Positions 1 through 8,251 of a DNA stretch of 64,000 bases are shown piece after piece. A model generated the notes under the pieces. That model was not told where the DNA came from and did not search any database. It saw nothing but the letters and a program-made list of their open reading frames with translations. The position numbers were made by a program, and so were the translations under genes. Origin of the DNA: Candidatus Pullichristensenella avicola. Lineage in GTDB: Bacteria; Bacillota; Clostridia; Christensenellales; Aristaeellaceae. How positions within the stretch are numbered: position 1 is the first letter of the stretch; each line of letters starts with the position of its first letter. Location of the stretch: NCBI GenBank assembly GCA_018711655.1, contig DVIA01000039.1, forward strand, positions 1 through 64,000. Direction: 5' to 3'.

Positions 1-262
1 AGGAAGCGCCGCGCAGGGACGAGGGCCGCTACGGCCGCCCCGAGGCGGGCGAGCAGGAAGCGCCGCACGAGGCCGAGGGCCGCTACGGCCGCCCCGAGGC
101 GGACGAACAGGAAGCGCCGCGCATGGACGAAGGCCGCTATGGCCGTACCGAGGCGGACGAACAGGAAGCGCCGCGCGAGGATGGAGGCCGCTATGGCCGC
201 CCCGAGACGGGCGGGCAGGAAGCGCCGCGCAGGGACGAGGGCCGCTACGGCCGTACCGAGAC
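1..262 (+). repeat. In-frame 54-bp coding repeats
   Basis: The motif AGGAAGCGCC recurs at 1, 55, 109, 163 and 217, an exact 54-nt (18-codon) period. Because the period is a multiple of three, the repeat is kept as protein sequence (EQEAPR...GRYGRPEA). Confidence 0.9.
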
Positions 263-1013
263 GAGCGCGCGCCGCGATCGACGCACTGAGGAGGCGACGA
301 CCGAGCCCCTGGCCAAGCCGCTTCTGGACAAGCCGGTGGAACTGCGCGTCAAGCATCCGCCGCGTCTTGCGCGCACGGATGCGCCGGTCGCCCCCCGCGC
401 CGCCGCCGGTCTGCGCCGCGCCAACACCGTGGTGCCTCCGCGTCAGATCGACCCGGACAATATGTTTTTCGAGGATGAGGACGAGGCGGAGGATGATCTC
501 GCCGATTTTGTCAGCGAGTATTTTGACGACTACCGGTACGAAGAGCCGGAAAAGCAGAACTTTTTTCTGCGCCATATCCGCGGCGTCGTCTGCCTGACGC
601 TGCTGGCGATCGTGACGCTGATCGTCGGTTACTGGTTGCTGTACGGCAGCGGCCAGCGCGTGCTCGGCCAACTCTACATCAGCAGCGATCCGCAGACGTA
701 TATCGAGTTGGGCGACGAGGCCAATGCTGCAGGCGGCTATGAGATCGCGGGCGCCTATTACCTCAAGGCGCTTTCGCTCGATCCGACGGATCGAAACTGC
801 GCCATCAACGCCGCCAACGCCTATATTCGCGCCGGCAATTCCGGCGGGGCGGCTGAGGCGCTGGAGTATCTTATCGCCATCGACCCCAACGACCTCGCTC
901 CCTATGTGACACTCAAGCAGCTTTACCCGGACGCCGCCTCGCGTCCGCAGCGCCTGACGCAGCTTCTCCAGCAGGGGTACGAGCGCACCGGCGAGGCGAG
1001 CCTGCTCGACTGA
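1..1013 (+). CDS. TPR-containing single-pass membrane protein, 5' end outside window
   Basis: The frame is open from base 3, so the true start lies upstream; 336 residues are visible. The first ~85 residues are a charged low-complexity region built of 18-residue repeats around EGRYGRPEA and EQEAPR. An acidic stretch (FFEDEDEAEDD) follows, then one membrane helix around residues 197-215 (VVCLTLLAIVTLIVGYWLLY). The C-terminal ~110 residues contain two or three TPR-like helical pairs (GDEANAAGGYEIAGAYYLKA, ALSLDPTDRN, AIDPNDLAPY). The likely topology is a cytoplasmic repeat region and an external TPR domain. No enzymatic motif is visible, so the role is probably scaffolding or envelope assembly (inference). 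Confidence 0.75.
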   Translation, partial: EAPRRDEGRYGRPEAGEQEAPHEAEGRYGRPEADEQEAPRMDEGRYGRTEADEQEAPREDGGRYGRPETGGQEAPRRDEGRYGRTETSARRDRRTEEATTEPLAKPLLDKPVELRVKHPPRLARTDAPVAPRAAAGLRRANTVVPPRQIDPDNMFFEDEDEAEDDLADFVSEYFDDYRYEEPEKQNFFLRHIRGVVCLTLLAIVTLIVGYWLLYGSGQRVLGQLYISSDPQTYIELGDEANAAGGYEIAGAYYLKALSLDPTDRNCAINAANAYIRAGNSGGAAEALEYLIAIDPNDLAPYVTLKQLYPDAASRPQRLTQLLQQGYERTGEASLLD

Positions 1014-1136
1014 ATGCGGCCCGGGCAAAGCCGCCGCGCAACGATGGCCGTTGGAACAAACGGCCAGGCGGCGGAATGGGGAGGACTCCCCTGCCCGGGC
1101 CTGTCGTTTTGAAACCGCGCCCTGAACGCCCCGCCG

Positions 1137-1533
1137 CAGATATACGCATTGCGCGGCAGGGCGTTTCGCGCTTTGCGCGCCGCTTCCTGCCGCCGCGCCG
1201 TGCCGGAGCGTCGCAGGTCTGGATGCGGGAAAGATTCCGCGCCTTGAGCGCATCGCGGGCATGCGAAAGCGCCGGGGCGCTCCGGTTTGCCGGCAACGGC
1301 CGGGTATGCGCGGGTCGGGCCTGGATGCGGAAAAGATTCTGCGCCTCCGGGCCAGATATACGCATTGCGCGGCAGGGCGTTTCGCGCTTTGCGCGCCGCT
1401 TCCTGCCGCCGCGCCATGCCGGAGCGTCGCTGGTCTGGATGTGGAAAAGATTCCGCGCCTTGAGCGCATCGCGGGCATGCGAAAGCGCCGGGGCGCTCCG
1501 GTTTGCCGGCAACGGCCGGGTATGCGCGGGTCG
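1137..1533. repeat. Direct repeat of 181 bp in intergenic region
   Basis: Bases 1137-1317 and 1353-1533 are near-identical (offset 216 nt, few mismatches). A shorter sub-motif CTGGATGCGGAAAAGATT recurs near 1220, 1321 and 1435 with small changes. The gap 1014-1658 otherwise holds no convincing gene; its open frames have no ribosome site and run through the repeat. Confidence 0.85.
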
Positions 1534-1658
1534 CCGCGGAACGGGCGCGCTCTCAGTCGCGCTTTGCGCTACGGCGAATGGCTTCGTCCTTTGTATGCAG
1601 CGCGGCAAAACGCGCGCAGCGAACCCGGAGAAAGCGCCGGAAAATTTTCGCATGCCCC

Positions 1659-1687
1659 TTGACAGCGCGGGTCGCAAGTGGTATTCT
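1659..1687 (+). promoter_or_regulatory. Promoter of the T-box/symporter transcript
   Basis: TTGACA (1659-1664), a 17-nt spacer, then TATTCT (1682-1687) preceded by TGG. Transcription would start near 1694, at the beginning of the T-box leader. Confidence 0.75.
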
Positions 1688-1693
1688 TAGACA

Positions 1694-1966
1694 AACGCAA
1701 GGACCGGAAACAAGTACGGCAGGGTCCAGCCTTCAGAGAACCGCCGGGTGGTGCGAGGCGGCAGGCAACCGTGCGCGGAATACATTCCGAGAGCGGCGCG
1801 CTGAACGGGGCGTTTCCCAAGTAGGCTGCGACGGGTTCGCCCGTGAACGCGATAGGGTATGTCTGTACCCGACGAGGGCGCGCGCCGTGAGGCGGCGTCG
1901 AATTGAGGTGGTACCGCGGGTCAAAGCCCGTCCTCAGCAATTCGTTTTGCGGAGGACGGGCTTTTT
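1694..1966 (+). promoter_or_regulatory. T-box riboswitch (likely tyrosine) with terminator
   Basis: The leader has the stem I distal loop (GGGTGGTGCGA, around 1746-1757), the AGAGA bulge just before it, a stem III hairpin (GGGTATGTCTGTACCC, about 1854-1869), the T-box sequence GAGGTGGTACCGCGG at 1905-1919, and an intrinsic terminator (GCCCGTCCTC / GAGGACGGGC, 1926-1961, then TTTTT). Uncharged tRNA pairing would form the antiterminator and switch on the symporter. Manual folding puts the specifier in GGAATACATTCC (1777-1788). By analogy with the glyQS layout, the triplet after GAA is TAC (1781-1783), a tyrosine codon. The T-box call is secure; the amino acid is inferred. Confidence 0.93.
1926..1966 (+). 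terminator. T-box attenuator terminator
   Basis: A 10-bp stem GCCCGTCCTC / GAGGACGGGC closes a 16-nt loop and is followed by five T. Its 5' arm lies just after the T-box sequence, as in the mutually exclusive antiterminator arrangement. Confidence 0.9.
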
Positions 1967-1996
1967 GCATGCCTCCGCTGCAAAGGAGGAGATCGC

Positions 1997-3535
1997 ATGG
2001 CGATCAAACTGGCGCTGTTGGTGGTGTTTTTTGCGATCATGCTGGCGGTAGGCGTTCATTGCCGCCGGCACGCGACCGATGTGAACGGCTTTGTGCTGGG
2101 CGGGCGCTCGGTGGGCGCGTGGCTGACGGCCTTCGCCTACGGCACGTCCTATTTCTCGGCGGTCATCTTCGTCGGCTACGCGGGGCAGTTCGGCTGGCGC
2201 TTTGGCGTAGCCTCGACGTGGATCGGGCTGGGCAACGCTTTTCTGGGCTCGTTGCTGGCCTGGGTCGTGCTCGGCCGCCGCACGCGGCTGATGAGCCAGC
2301 ATCTGGACAGCGCCACCATGCCGGAATTTTTCGGCAAGCGCTTCGGTTCCAAGGGGCTGAAGATCGGCGCTTCGGTGATCGTCTTTATCTTCCTCATTCC
2401 CTATACGGCCTCGCTTTACAACGGCCTTTCCCGGCTGTTCGGCATGGCGTTCAACATCGACTATACGGTGTGCATTGTCCTCATGGCGGCGCTGACGTGC
2501 GTATATGTCGTGGCGGGCGGCTATATGGCCACGGCCATCAACGATTTCATACAGGGCCTCATCATGCTGGGCGGCATCGTGGTGGTGGTGCTGGCGGTGC
2601 TCAACGAAAACGGCGGCTTTATGGCCGCCATGGATGCGCTCGCCCGCGTGGAGGACGCCTCGGTGACCACCACGCCGGGGGCGTTTACTTCCTTCTTTGG
2701 CCCCAAGCCCCTGGAGCTGATGGGCGTGGTCATTCTCACCTCCCTCGGCACATGGGGACTTCCGCAAATGGTACAGAAATTCTATGCCATTCGTTCGGAA
2801 AAGGCCATTCATAAAGGCGCGGTCATTTCCACGCTGTTTGCCGTGGTGGTGGCGGGCGGCTGTTACTTCCTGGGCGGGTTTGGCCGCCTCTATGCCGGCC
2901 GCGTGGATGTGGCCGCCGACGGCTACGACGCCATCATTCCGGCGATGCTGGAAAACCTCTCGCCGCTGCTGATCGGCATCGTCGTTATTCTTGTGCTTTC
3001 TGCGTCCATGTCCACCCTTTCCAGCCTGGTCATGGCCTCCAGTTCCACGTTGACGCTCGACCTTCTCAAGGACAATATTGTCAAGGACATGGATGAAAAA
3101 AAGCAGGTGCTGACCATGCGTGGCCTCATCGTGGTATTCATCGCCATTTCCGTGGTCATCGCCATCGTACAGCACACGAGCAACATCACCTTCATCGCCC
3201 AGTTGATGGGCGTTTCCTGGGGCGCGCTGGCGGGCGCGTTTCTGGCGCCGTTCCTTTACGGGCTTTACTGGAAGCGCACCACGCGCGCGGCGGTGTGGGT
3301 CAGCTTTGTCTTTGGCGCGGGTGTGATGACGCTCAACCTCTTCTGTCCGGCCATTTTCCCGGCGCTTCTGCAATCGCCCATCAATTGCGGCGCGTTTGCC
3401 ATGCTCTCCGGCCTTGTGCTGGTGCCGTTGGTGAGCCTGGTCACTCCGCGGCCGGAGCGGGAACTGACCGAAGGCGCGTTTGCCTGCTATGAAGCCAAGG
3501 TGGTCGTGCCCGTGAAGCGTTCGCTGGGAGATTGA
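1997..3535 (+). CDS. SSS-family sodium/solute symporter under T-box control
   Basis: A 512-residue polytopic protein with about 13 hydrophobic segments and SSS features: the N-terminal FVLGGRSVGAWLTAFAYG and SYFSAVIFVGYAG regions, GGYMATAINDFIQG in the middle, and SASMSTLSSLVMASSS near residue 340. It starts at ATG 1997 behind AAAGGAGG. Members of this family couple inward Na+ movement to uptake of sugars, amino acids or acids. The substrate cannot be read from the protein, but the upstream T-box argues for an amino acid; the TAC specifier would make it tyrosine or a related aromatic. The gene is monocistronic, with a repeat-filled gap downstream. Confidence 0.88.
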   Translation: MAIKLALLVVFFAIMLAVGVHCRRHATDVNGFVLGGRSVGAWLTAFAYGTSYFSAVIFVGYAGQFGWRFGVASTWIGLGNAFLGSLLAWVVLGRRTRLMSQHLDSATMPEFFGKRFGSKGLKIGASVIVFIFLIPYTASLYNGLSRLFGMAFNIDYTVCIVLMAALTCVYVVAGGYMATAINDFIQGLIMLGGIVVVVLAVLNENGGFMAAMDALARVEDASVTTTPGAFTSFFGPKPLELMGVVILTSLGTWGLPQMVQKFYAIRSEKAIHKGAVISTLFAVVVAGGCYFLGGFGRLYAGRVDVAADGYDAIIPAMLENLSPLLIGIVVILVLSASMSTLSSLVMASSSTLTLDLLKDNIVKDMDEKKQVLTMRGLIVVFIAISVVIAIVQHTSNITFIAQLMGVSWGALAGAFLAPFLYGLYWKRTTRAAVWVSFVFGAGVMTLNLFCPAIFPALLQSPINCGAFAMLSGLVLVPLVSLVTPRPERELTEGAFACYEAKVVVPVKRSLGD

Positions 3536-3742
3536 CGCCCCGCGCGATCGACGGGACATGGGGAAGGGGCGGCCGTCCCCGCTCCGCCTCCGGAAGCGAC
3601 GGCGTTCGGCGTCGCAGCGCCCCATCAGACGCCGTTTTTGAGGCGCAGCCCCGGAGGCGGCGCATGGCGGCGCGGCGTTGTTTGCGCTTGCGCCGCAAAA
3701 AGGAAGGGCACGCGCGCCGCGGAAGGAAGGCCCCGCGGGCGC

Positions 3743-4172
3743 GCAGGAAGCGCAGTTTGCGTTATGCCAAGGGTGGGATCGCCTGCGAAGGCCATGGCCG
3801 TGCAGAAAACGCGGTCGGCCTCGGCTGCGTACCAACGCGTTCCGCGAGAATCTCCCGGGCGCGCAGGAAGCGCGACCCCGCGTGCGACGTACAACTGCCG
3901 TCGCCTGCGAGGGCCTCCCGGCCGCGCAGAAAGCGCTTCCGGCCTCGGCTGCGCGCAACGCGTTCCGGGAGGAACCCACGGGCGGCAGGAAATGAGGTCG
4001 CAATGCGGGCAATAGCCCTTGCGTTTTGCGAACGTCCCGCTGGCCGCAGGAAGTGCTTTCGGCTCCGGCTGCGTACCAACGCGTTCCGCGAGAATCTCCC
4101 GGGCGCGCAGGAAGCGCGGCCCCGCGTGCGACGAACAACTGCCGTCGCCTGCGAAGGCCTCCGGGCATGCAG
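3743..4172. repeat. ~61-nt periodic repeat array (8 units), GCGCAGGAAGCGC core
   Basis: A core of the type GGGCGCGCAGGAAGCGC recurs with its GCAG at 3743, 3802, 3863, 3926, 3985, 4046, 4107 and 4169 (spacings 59, 61, 63, 59, 61, 61, 62). Part of the array was duplicated: 3822-3918 and 4066-4162 are near-identical 97-bp copies. The period is not a multiple of three, so this is not a coding repeat. The gap 3536-4315 shows no gene; long antisense frames here are GC-bias artefacts. Confidence 0.8.
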
Positions 4173-4273
4173 AAAACGCGGTCGGCGGGCGTGTCCGGCG
4201 TTTCAGCGTGGCAAGCGCCGTGGCGCGGCGCCGCCAGGGCCTCAAACGTTCCGGGCGGCCGCGAAACAGCAAA

Positions 4274-4307
4274 GCGCCGCCCTCTGCCGTATTGCAGAGG
4301 GCGGCGC
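4274..4307 (-). terminator. Hairpin terminator downstream of nrdG
   Basis: A perfect 14-bp stem (GCGCCGCCCTCTGC / GCAGAGGGCGGCGC) with a 6-nt loop, just past the nrdG stop codon. The T tract on the minus strand is weak (CTTTGCTGTTT). Confidence 0.7.
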
Positions 4308-4315
4308 GTCTGACT

Positions 4316-4807
4316 TTAAATGTCCTTTTCGACGATCCCGCCGCTTTGCAGCGAGGCGGGCACGTCGATGACGCGTTGGTTTTTCGAGCCGCGAAAGCGC
4401 ATCGACAGCGTGCGCTCGGCAAGGAGGAAAGGGCCGTCGATGAGTACGTCCACCTCGTTCAGCAGCGCGCGCATGGCGGGGTCGGCCAGTGTTTCTTCAT
4501 AGAGATAGCCGGTGTACGCCCACACATTGAGGCCGCTTTCGTGCGCGGCGCGGGCGAGCACGGCGCAGGCCTCCGGTTGGCAAAACGGGTCGCCTCCGGT
4601 GAGGGTAATGCCGTCCAACAGAGGGTTCGCGCGGAAACGGGCGATGATCTCGTCGGTATCCATATCCTGGCCGCCGGCAAAATCGTGCGTTTGCGGGTTG
4701 TGACAGCCGGGACAGGCGTGCGGACAGCCCTGCGTAAAAACGGCAAAGCGAAAGCCCGGGCCGTCTACGATGGAATCGTTGACCAGGCCGGCGATGCGGA
4801 TGTTCAT
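4316..4807 (-). CDS. nrdG: Anaerobic ribonucleotide reductase-activating protein (radical SAM)
   Basis: A 163-residue protein with the radical-SAM cluster-binding loop CPHACPGC (CxxxCxxC) near residue 29 and the SAM-binding region ITLTGGDPF, the usual NrdG length and layout. It generates the glycyl radical on the class III reductase NrdD under anaerobiosis. The ATG (4807-4805) overlaps the stop of the upstream flavoprotein gene in an ATGA junction and is preceded by AAAGGAGG, so the longer in-frame extension is not used. No nrdD is in the window. It is the last gene of the rpiR-baiN-nrdG operon. Confidence 0.9.
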   Translation of the reverse strand: MNIRIAGLVNDSIVDGPGFRFAVFTQGCPHACPGCHNPQTHDFAGGQDMDTDEIIARFRANPLLDGITLTGGDPFCQPEACAVLARAAHESGLNVWAYTGYLYEETLADPAMRALLNEVDVLIDGPFLLAERTLSMRFRGSKNQRVIDVPASLQSGGIVEKDI

Positions 4808-6057
4808 GCAGTTTCCTCCTTTGCCGCGCTTTTCCCGGCCAGCGCGCCGGTAGAAAAGGCGATTTGCAGGTTGAACCCGCCGGTGGCGGCGTCTACGTCG
4901 AGCATTTCGCCGGCAAAGTAGAGCCCCGGCAGGCATTTGGATTCCATCGTCGAAGGGTTGACCTCGCGCACATTGACGCCGCCGCGGGTGACGATGGCCT
5001 CGGAAAAGCCGCGCAGTTTCAGCGGCGTGAGCGGCAGGGCCTTGAAAAGCCCCAACAACGCGCGCCGCTGCTCGTGCGTGAGGGCGTTGCAGGGCATGGC
5101 GGGAGAAAGGCCGGCCAGGCTCAAAAGCGTCAGCGCCAGGTTGTGCGGCGCCAGGCCGTCCATGACCGTGATAAGCTGCTTGCGGGAAAACTCGCGCAGG
5201 TCGCGTACCATGCGCGCGTCCAGCGTCTTTTCTTCCAGCGCGGGTTTGAGGTCGATGGAAAGGCGCACGCCGGAAAGATCGTCCGGCAAAAGGCTGGAGA
5301 GCGTCAGAACCAGCGGGCCGGAGACGCCAAAGTGCGTAAAGAGCATTTCGCCCTGTTCGGAAAAGAGGCGCTTTTCCTTCCTGGTTCCCGCCGCATAGGC
5401 GCTCAGACGCACGTTGCGCAACGACAGGCCCGAGAGCGCATACGGCCACGTTTCCACCGTTTCGACGGGCGTCAGCGCCGGCGCCGGCGCCGCCAGCGTA
5501 TGGCCGGCCTCCTTCGCCAAACGGTAGCCGTCGCCCGTGGAACCGGTGGAGGGATAGCTCATGCCGCCGGTGGCGAGGACGACCGCATCCGCTTTGATTT
5601 CTTCACCGTTTTCCATTTTTACGCCCACGGCGCGGCCGTTTTCCGCCAGCAGATGGGCGACGCGCGCGTTCAACCGCACGGCGACGCCAAGGCGCGCAAG
5701 TTCGCGCGCGAGCGTATTGGTTACGTCGCTGGCCTTGTCCGAAGCCGGAAAGACGCGCTCGCCGCGCTCGGTTTTGAGCGCGAGGCCGAGGCTTTCCAGC
5801 AATTCCATGACGCCGAAATTGTCCAGCGTCGCCAGCGCGGCGTAAAGGAAGCGCGGATTGCGAAAGATATGGCGCATGAAGGCTTCCGAATCGCAGGCGT
5901 TGGTGAGGTTGCAGCGGCCTTTGCCGGTGATGTAGATTTTTTTGCCCAGCTTTTCATTGCGTTCCAGAAGCGTCGCGCGCGCGCCGCCGCGCGCGGCAAA
6001 CAGCGCGGCCATCAATCCAGATGCGCCGCCGCCGACAATGAGCACTGATTTATGCAT
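4804..6057 (-). CDS. BaiN/YhiN (HI0933) family FAD-dependent oxidoreductase
   Basis: 417 residues. An N-terminal dinucleotide-binding motif (VLIVGGGASGLMAALFAARG) is followed by the family hallmark GKGRCNLTN around residue 46. A second flavin-contact motif, LATGGMSYPSTGSTGDGY, lies near residue 165, and the C-terminal LYFAGEMLDVDAATGGFNLQ seals the FAD site. Length and motifs match HI0933-like flavoproteins, which include bile-acid 3-dehydro reductase BaiN; most members have no assigned substrate. It starts 1 nt after the RpiR stop codon and overlaps nrdG by 4 nt, so the three genes are one transcript. Confidence 0.9.
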   Translation of the reverse strand: MHKSVLIVGGGASGLMAALFAARGGARATLLERNEKLGKKIYITGKGRCNLTNACDSEAFMRHIFRNPRFLYAALATLDNFGVMELLESLGLALKTERGERVFPASDKASDVTNTLARELARLGVAVRLNARVAHLLAENGRAVGVKMENGEEIKADAVVLATGGMSYPSTGSTGDGYRLAKEAGHTLAAPAPALTPVETVETWPYALSGLSLRNVRLSAYAAGTRKEKRLFSEQGEMLFTHFGVSGPLVLTLSSLLPDDLSGVRLSIDLKPALEEKTLDARMVRDLREFSRKQLITVMDGLAPHNLALTLLSLAGLSPAMPCNALTHEQRRALLGLFKALPLTPLKLRGFSEAIVTRGGVNVREVNPSTMESKCLPGLYFAGEMLDVDAATGGFNLQIAFSTGALAGKSAAKEETA

Positions 6058-6058
6058 T

Positions 6059-6925
6059 TCAATCCCCGCTCTTGGCCAGATAGACGTCGTAGGTGCTCCA
6101 GATTTTTTCCAGTTCTTCGAAGTGCTCGGAAACTTCCTGTCGCCGCCGTTGGCCCAGCGCCACGATCAGCGCGTTGATCAGCGACAGCGGCGCGGCAAAC
6201 GAATCCACAAACGAAGCCATGTCGCTCTTGGCCATCAGGCACACGTCGGCCGTGGAGTGCAGGGGGGAAAGGGGGCCGTCGGTAATGGCGATCAGCGCCG
6301 CGCCGCGCGAATGGGCGAACTCCATCGCCTCGATGGTGCGCGCCGTATAGCGCGGAAAAGAGAGGCCGATGAGCAGATCGCCCTCGCCGATGCGCGAAAG
6401 CTGCTCGAATACGTCGCTGATGCCGGAGGTGACCACGCGCACATTGTTGAAAATGTATTTGAGGTAGTGCGCGAAAAAAGTCGCAATCGGCGCGGAAGCG
6501 CGCAGGCCAAGGACGTAAATGGCGCGCGCCTGGATAATGCGATCAATCGCCTTTTCAAAGGCGCTCAGATCCAGTTCGTCCAGCGTGGAGCGGATGTTCT
6601 GTATGTCGGCCTTGAGCACCTTGTTGAGCACCTGGGCATGATCCATGTCCGAAGTCATTTCAAAGCGCTGCGAGGCGGTGAGGCGGTGGCGAATCAGTTC
6701 CTGCAGGGCCTTTTGCAACTGCGGATAACCGGAATACCCCAGCGCCGCCGCGAAACGGACGACGGTGGATTCGGATACGCCAACATACTCGCCGAGTTTG
6801 GAAGCGGTCATAAAGACGACCTTATCATAGTGCGAAACGATGCACTCCGCAATGCGGCGATGACTTTTGGAAAGTTTTTTGCCGCTGTGATTCAAACGCT
6901 GGATCAGTTCCTGTGCGTTTTCCAA
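6059..6925 (-). CDS. RpiR/MurR-family transcriptional regulator (HTH + SIS)
   Basis: 288 residues. The N-terminal ~75 residues form the RpiR helix-turn-helix (KLGEYVGVSESTVVRFAAALG), and residues ~125-265 form a sugar-isomerase (SIS) domain that senses phosphosugars (YVLGLRASAPIATFF, LLIGLSFPRYTARTIEAMEF). The start is supported by AGGAGGGGG 8-9 nt upstream. Members repress or activate sugar-phosphate or amino-sugar genes. Here it heads an operon with a flavoprotein and NrdG, and no sugar gene is adjacent, so its target is unclear and may be distant. Confidence 0.9.
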   Translation of the reverse strand: MENAQELIQRLNHSGKKLSKSHRRIAECIVSHYDKVVFMTASKLGEYVGVSESTVVRFAAALGYSGYPQLQKALQELIRHRLTASQRFEMTSDMDHAQVLNKVLKADIQNIRSTLDELDLSAFEKAIDRIIQARAIYVLGLRASAPIATFFAHYLKYIFNNVRVVTSGISDVFEQLSRIGEGDLLIGLSFPRYTARTIEAMEFAHSRGAALIAITDGPLSPLHSTADVCLMAKSDMASFVDSFAAPLSLINALIVALGQRRRQEVSEHFEELEKIWSTYDVYLAKSGD

Positions 6926-6972
6926 GGCGATTCCCCCTCCTGCGTCGCGCCTTTTCGGCGTGCTTCATCAAA

Positions 6973-7001
6973 AGTATACCCCGCATTGCGAAAATTTGCA
7001 A
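6973..7001 (-). promoter_or_regulatory. Promoter of the rpiR-baiN-nrdG operon
   Basis: On the minus strand TTGCAA (7001-6996), 17 nt, TATACT (6978-6973). Transcription would begin about 45 nt before the rpiR start. Confidence 0.7.
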
Positions 7002-7518
7002 GTTAAATTACCCAAGAAAGCATAAATTTCGCCAATGCGGCCGCTTTTTTCGCTAAAAATGTATTATCGGCGCTTTCAAATTCATTTTTCTGGCCGGCAT
7101 CGCGGCGGCGTTTCGCTGGGGGGAAAACAGGATGCGGGCCGAAGGGCGCGCGAGCGTTTTCGCGCGCGGCGGTTTCAGAAAGCACGTTGCGCCGAACCTG
7201 CATCGCCGCAGGGGCGAAGCGTCAAAATCCCCGCAATGGCAAGCGCTGAGGAGTGATTTCGCCCAAGGGCGGCCGCGCGTTCGCCCGCGTCTTTCCGGCG
7301 TCGCACCCGCAGGCAAACAGGGGAGATGCGCGCATTCGCAAGGGCCGCGTTCACGGCGCGATGGAAACGTCCGCCCATACGGCCGCCGTGCGTGCGGGTA
7401 GGTGACAGCGGGCAGCGCGCGGATGTGTGCCGCCTTCATACAGATACCGCGTGTGCGGGTAGGCGGGAAGCGGTCGCAGATGCGCGCGTCGCAGGGCGGA
7501 GCGGGCCGCCGCGCGCGA
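7002..7518. other. Intergenic region without a recognisable gene
   Basis: GC-rich and unique apart from two copies of GTGCGGGTAGG about 60 nt apart (near 7391 and 7450). The open frames lack ribosome sites and show no family resemblance. Confidence 0.5.
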
Positions 7519-7548
7519 TTGACAGTGCGTCCGGCAGCGTGCTATAAT
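7519..7548 (+). promoter_or_regulatory. mntP promoter
   Basis: TTGACA (7519-7524), 18 nt, TATAAT (7543-7548). Because the -10 box overlaps the first in-frame ATG (7547), translation must start further on, at 7583. Confidence 0.85.
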
Positions 7549-7582
7549 GAAGCTCCAAAGCCTATTCAGAGGATGGATGTGG

Positions 7583-8155
7583 ATGTCTTTTGCGGAACTG
7601 ATGCTCGTCGCCGTCGGCCTTTCAATGGACGCGTTCGCCGTGGCGGTCTGTCGGGGGCTGGAAATGCGCAAAATCCATTACCGGCAGGCGCTGTTGATCG
7701 CCCTCTTTTTCGGCGGCTTTCAGGCGCTGATGCCCCTGCTGGGGTATCTGCTTGGCGCGGGCTTTGCCCACTATATCAGCAATTTCGATCACTGGATCGC
7801 CTTTGTGCTGCTGGGTTTCATCGGCGGCAAGATGATTTGGGAGGCTGCGCGCGGCGAGGACGAAGGCGGCGTTGAGGCGCTGAACCTGAAAATGCTCGCC
7901 ATCATGGCCGTCGCCACCAGCATCGACGCCCTGGCAGTGGGCATCGCGTTTGCATTTCCCTCCTTCCAGATGAACATTTTCGCCGCGGTATCGACGATTG
8001 GCCTGACCACCTTTTTCCTTTCCTTTCTGGGCGTGTGCGCGGGCAACCGCTTTGGCGCGCGCTACAAAACGAAGGCGGAGATTGTCGGCGGCGTGGTGCT
8101 CATTCTCGTCGGCCTCAAAATCCTTCTGGAGCATTTGGGCGTTTTGCCAGGGTAA
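7583..8155 (+). CDS. mntP: MntP-type manganese efflux pump
   Basis: 190 residues with six predicted membrane helices in two related halves, each carrying the family acidic motif: AVGLSMDAFAVAV near the N terminus and VATSIDALAVGIAF in the second half. MntP exports Mn2+ and protects against manganese excess. The start at 7583 (MSFAEL) is chosen because the strong promoter overlaps the upstream ATG and AGAGGA precedes 7583. No yybP-ykoY-type leader fits in the short 5' UTR. The gene is monocistronic and ends in a clear terminator. Confidence 0.9.
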   Translation: MSFAELMLVAVGLSMDAFAVAVCRGLEMRKIHYRQALLIALFFGGFQALMPLLGYLLGAGFAHYISNFDHWIAFVLLGFIGGKMIWEAARGEDEGGVEALNLKMLAIMAVATSIDALAVGIAFAFPSFQMNIFAAVSTIGLTTFFLSFLGVCAGNRFGARYKTKAEIVGGVVLILVGLKILLEHLGVLPG

Positions 8156-8170
8156 CGCGCGACAAAGCGC

Positions 8171-8198
8171 AAACAGCCGCCGGGTCCGGCGGCTGTTT
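8171..8198 (+). terminator. mntP terminator
   Basis: A 12-bp stem (AAACAGCCGCCG / CGGCGGCTGTTT) with a GGTC loop, followed by GTTTG. Its mirror symmetry may also serve the converging deoR-family gene. Confidence 0.8.
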
Positions 8199-8251
8199 GT
8201 TTGAGAGGGCGGAAAGGGCGAAGAACGTTCGCCGGGACGCGGGTGGCCGCG

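Noticed and set aside
1934..4168. 744-codon open frame on the minus strand opposite the symporter
   Set aside because: It is the antisense of a clear SSS gene and of a repeat array, rich in His/Arg/Gly, with no ribosome site; a GC-bias artefact.
3532..4921. Several Arg/Ala-rich frames across the 3.7-4.2 kb repeats
   Set aside because: The 61-nt period is not a multiple of three, so no frame can be a conserved repeat protein; no ribosome sites.
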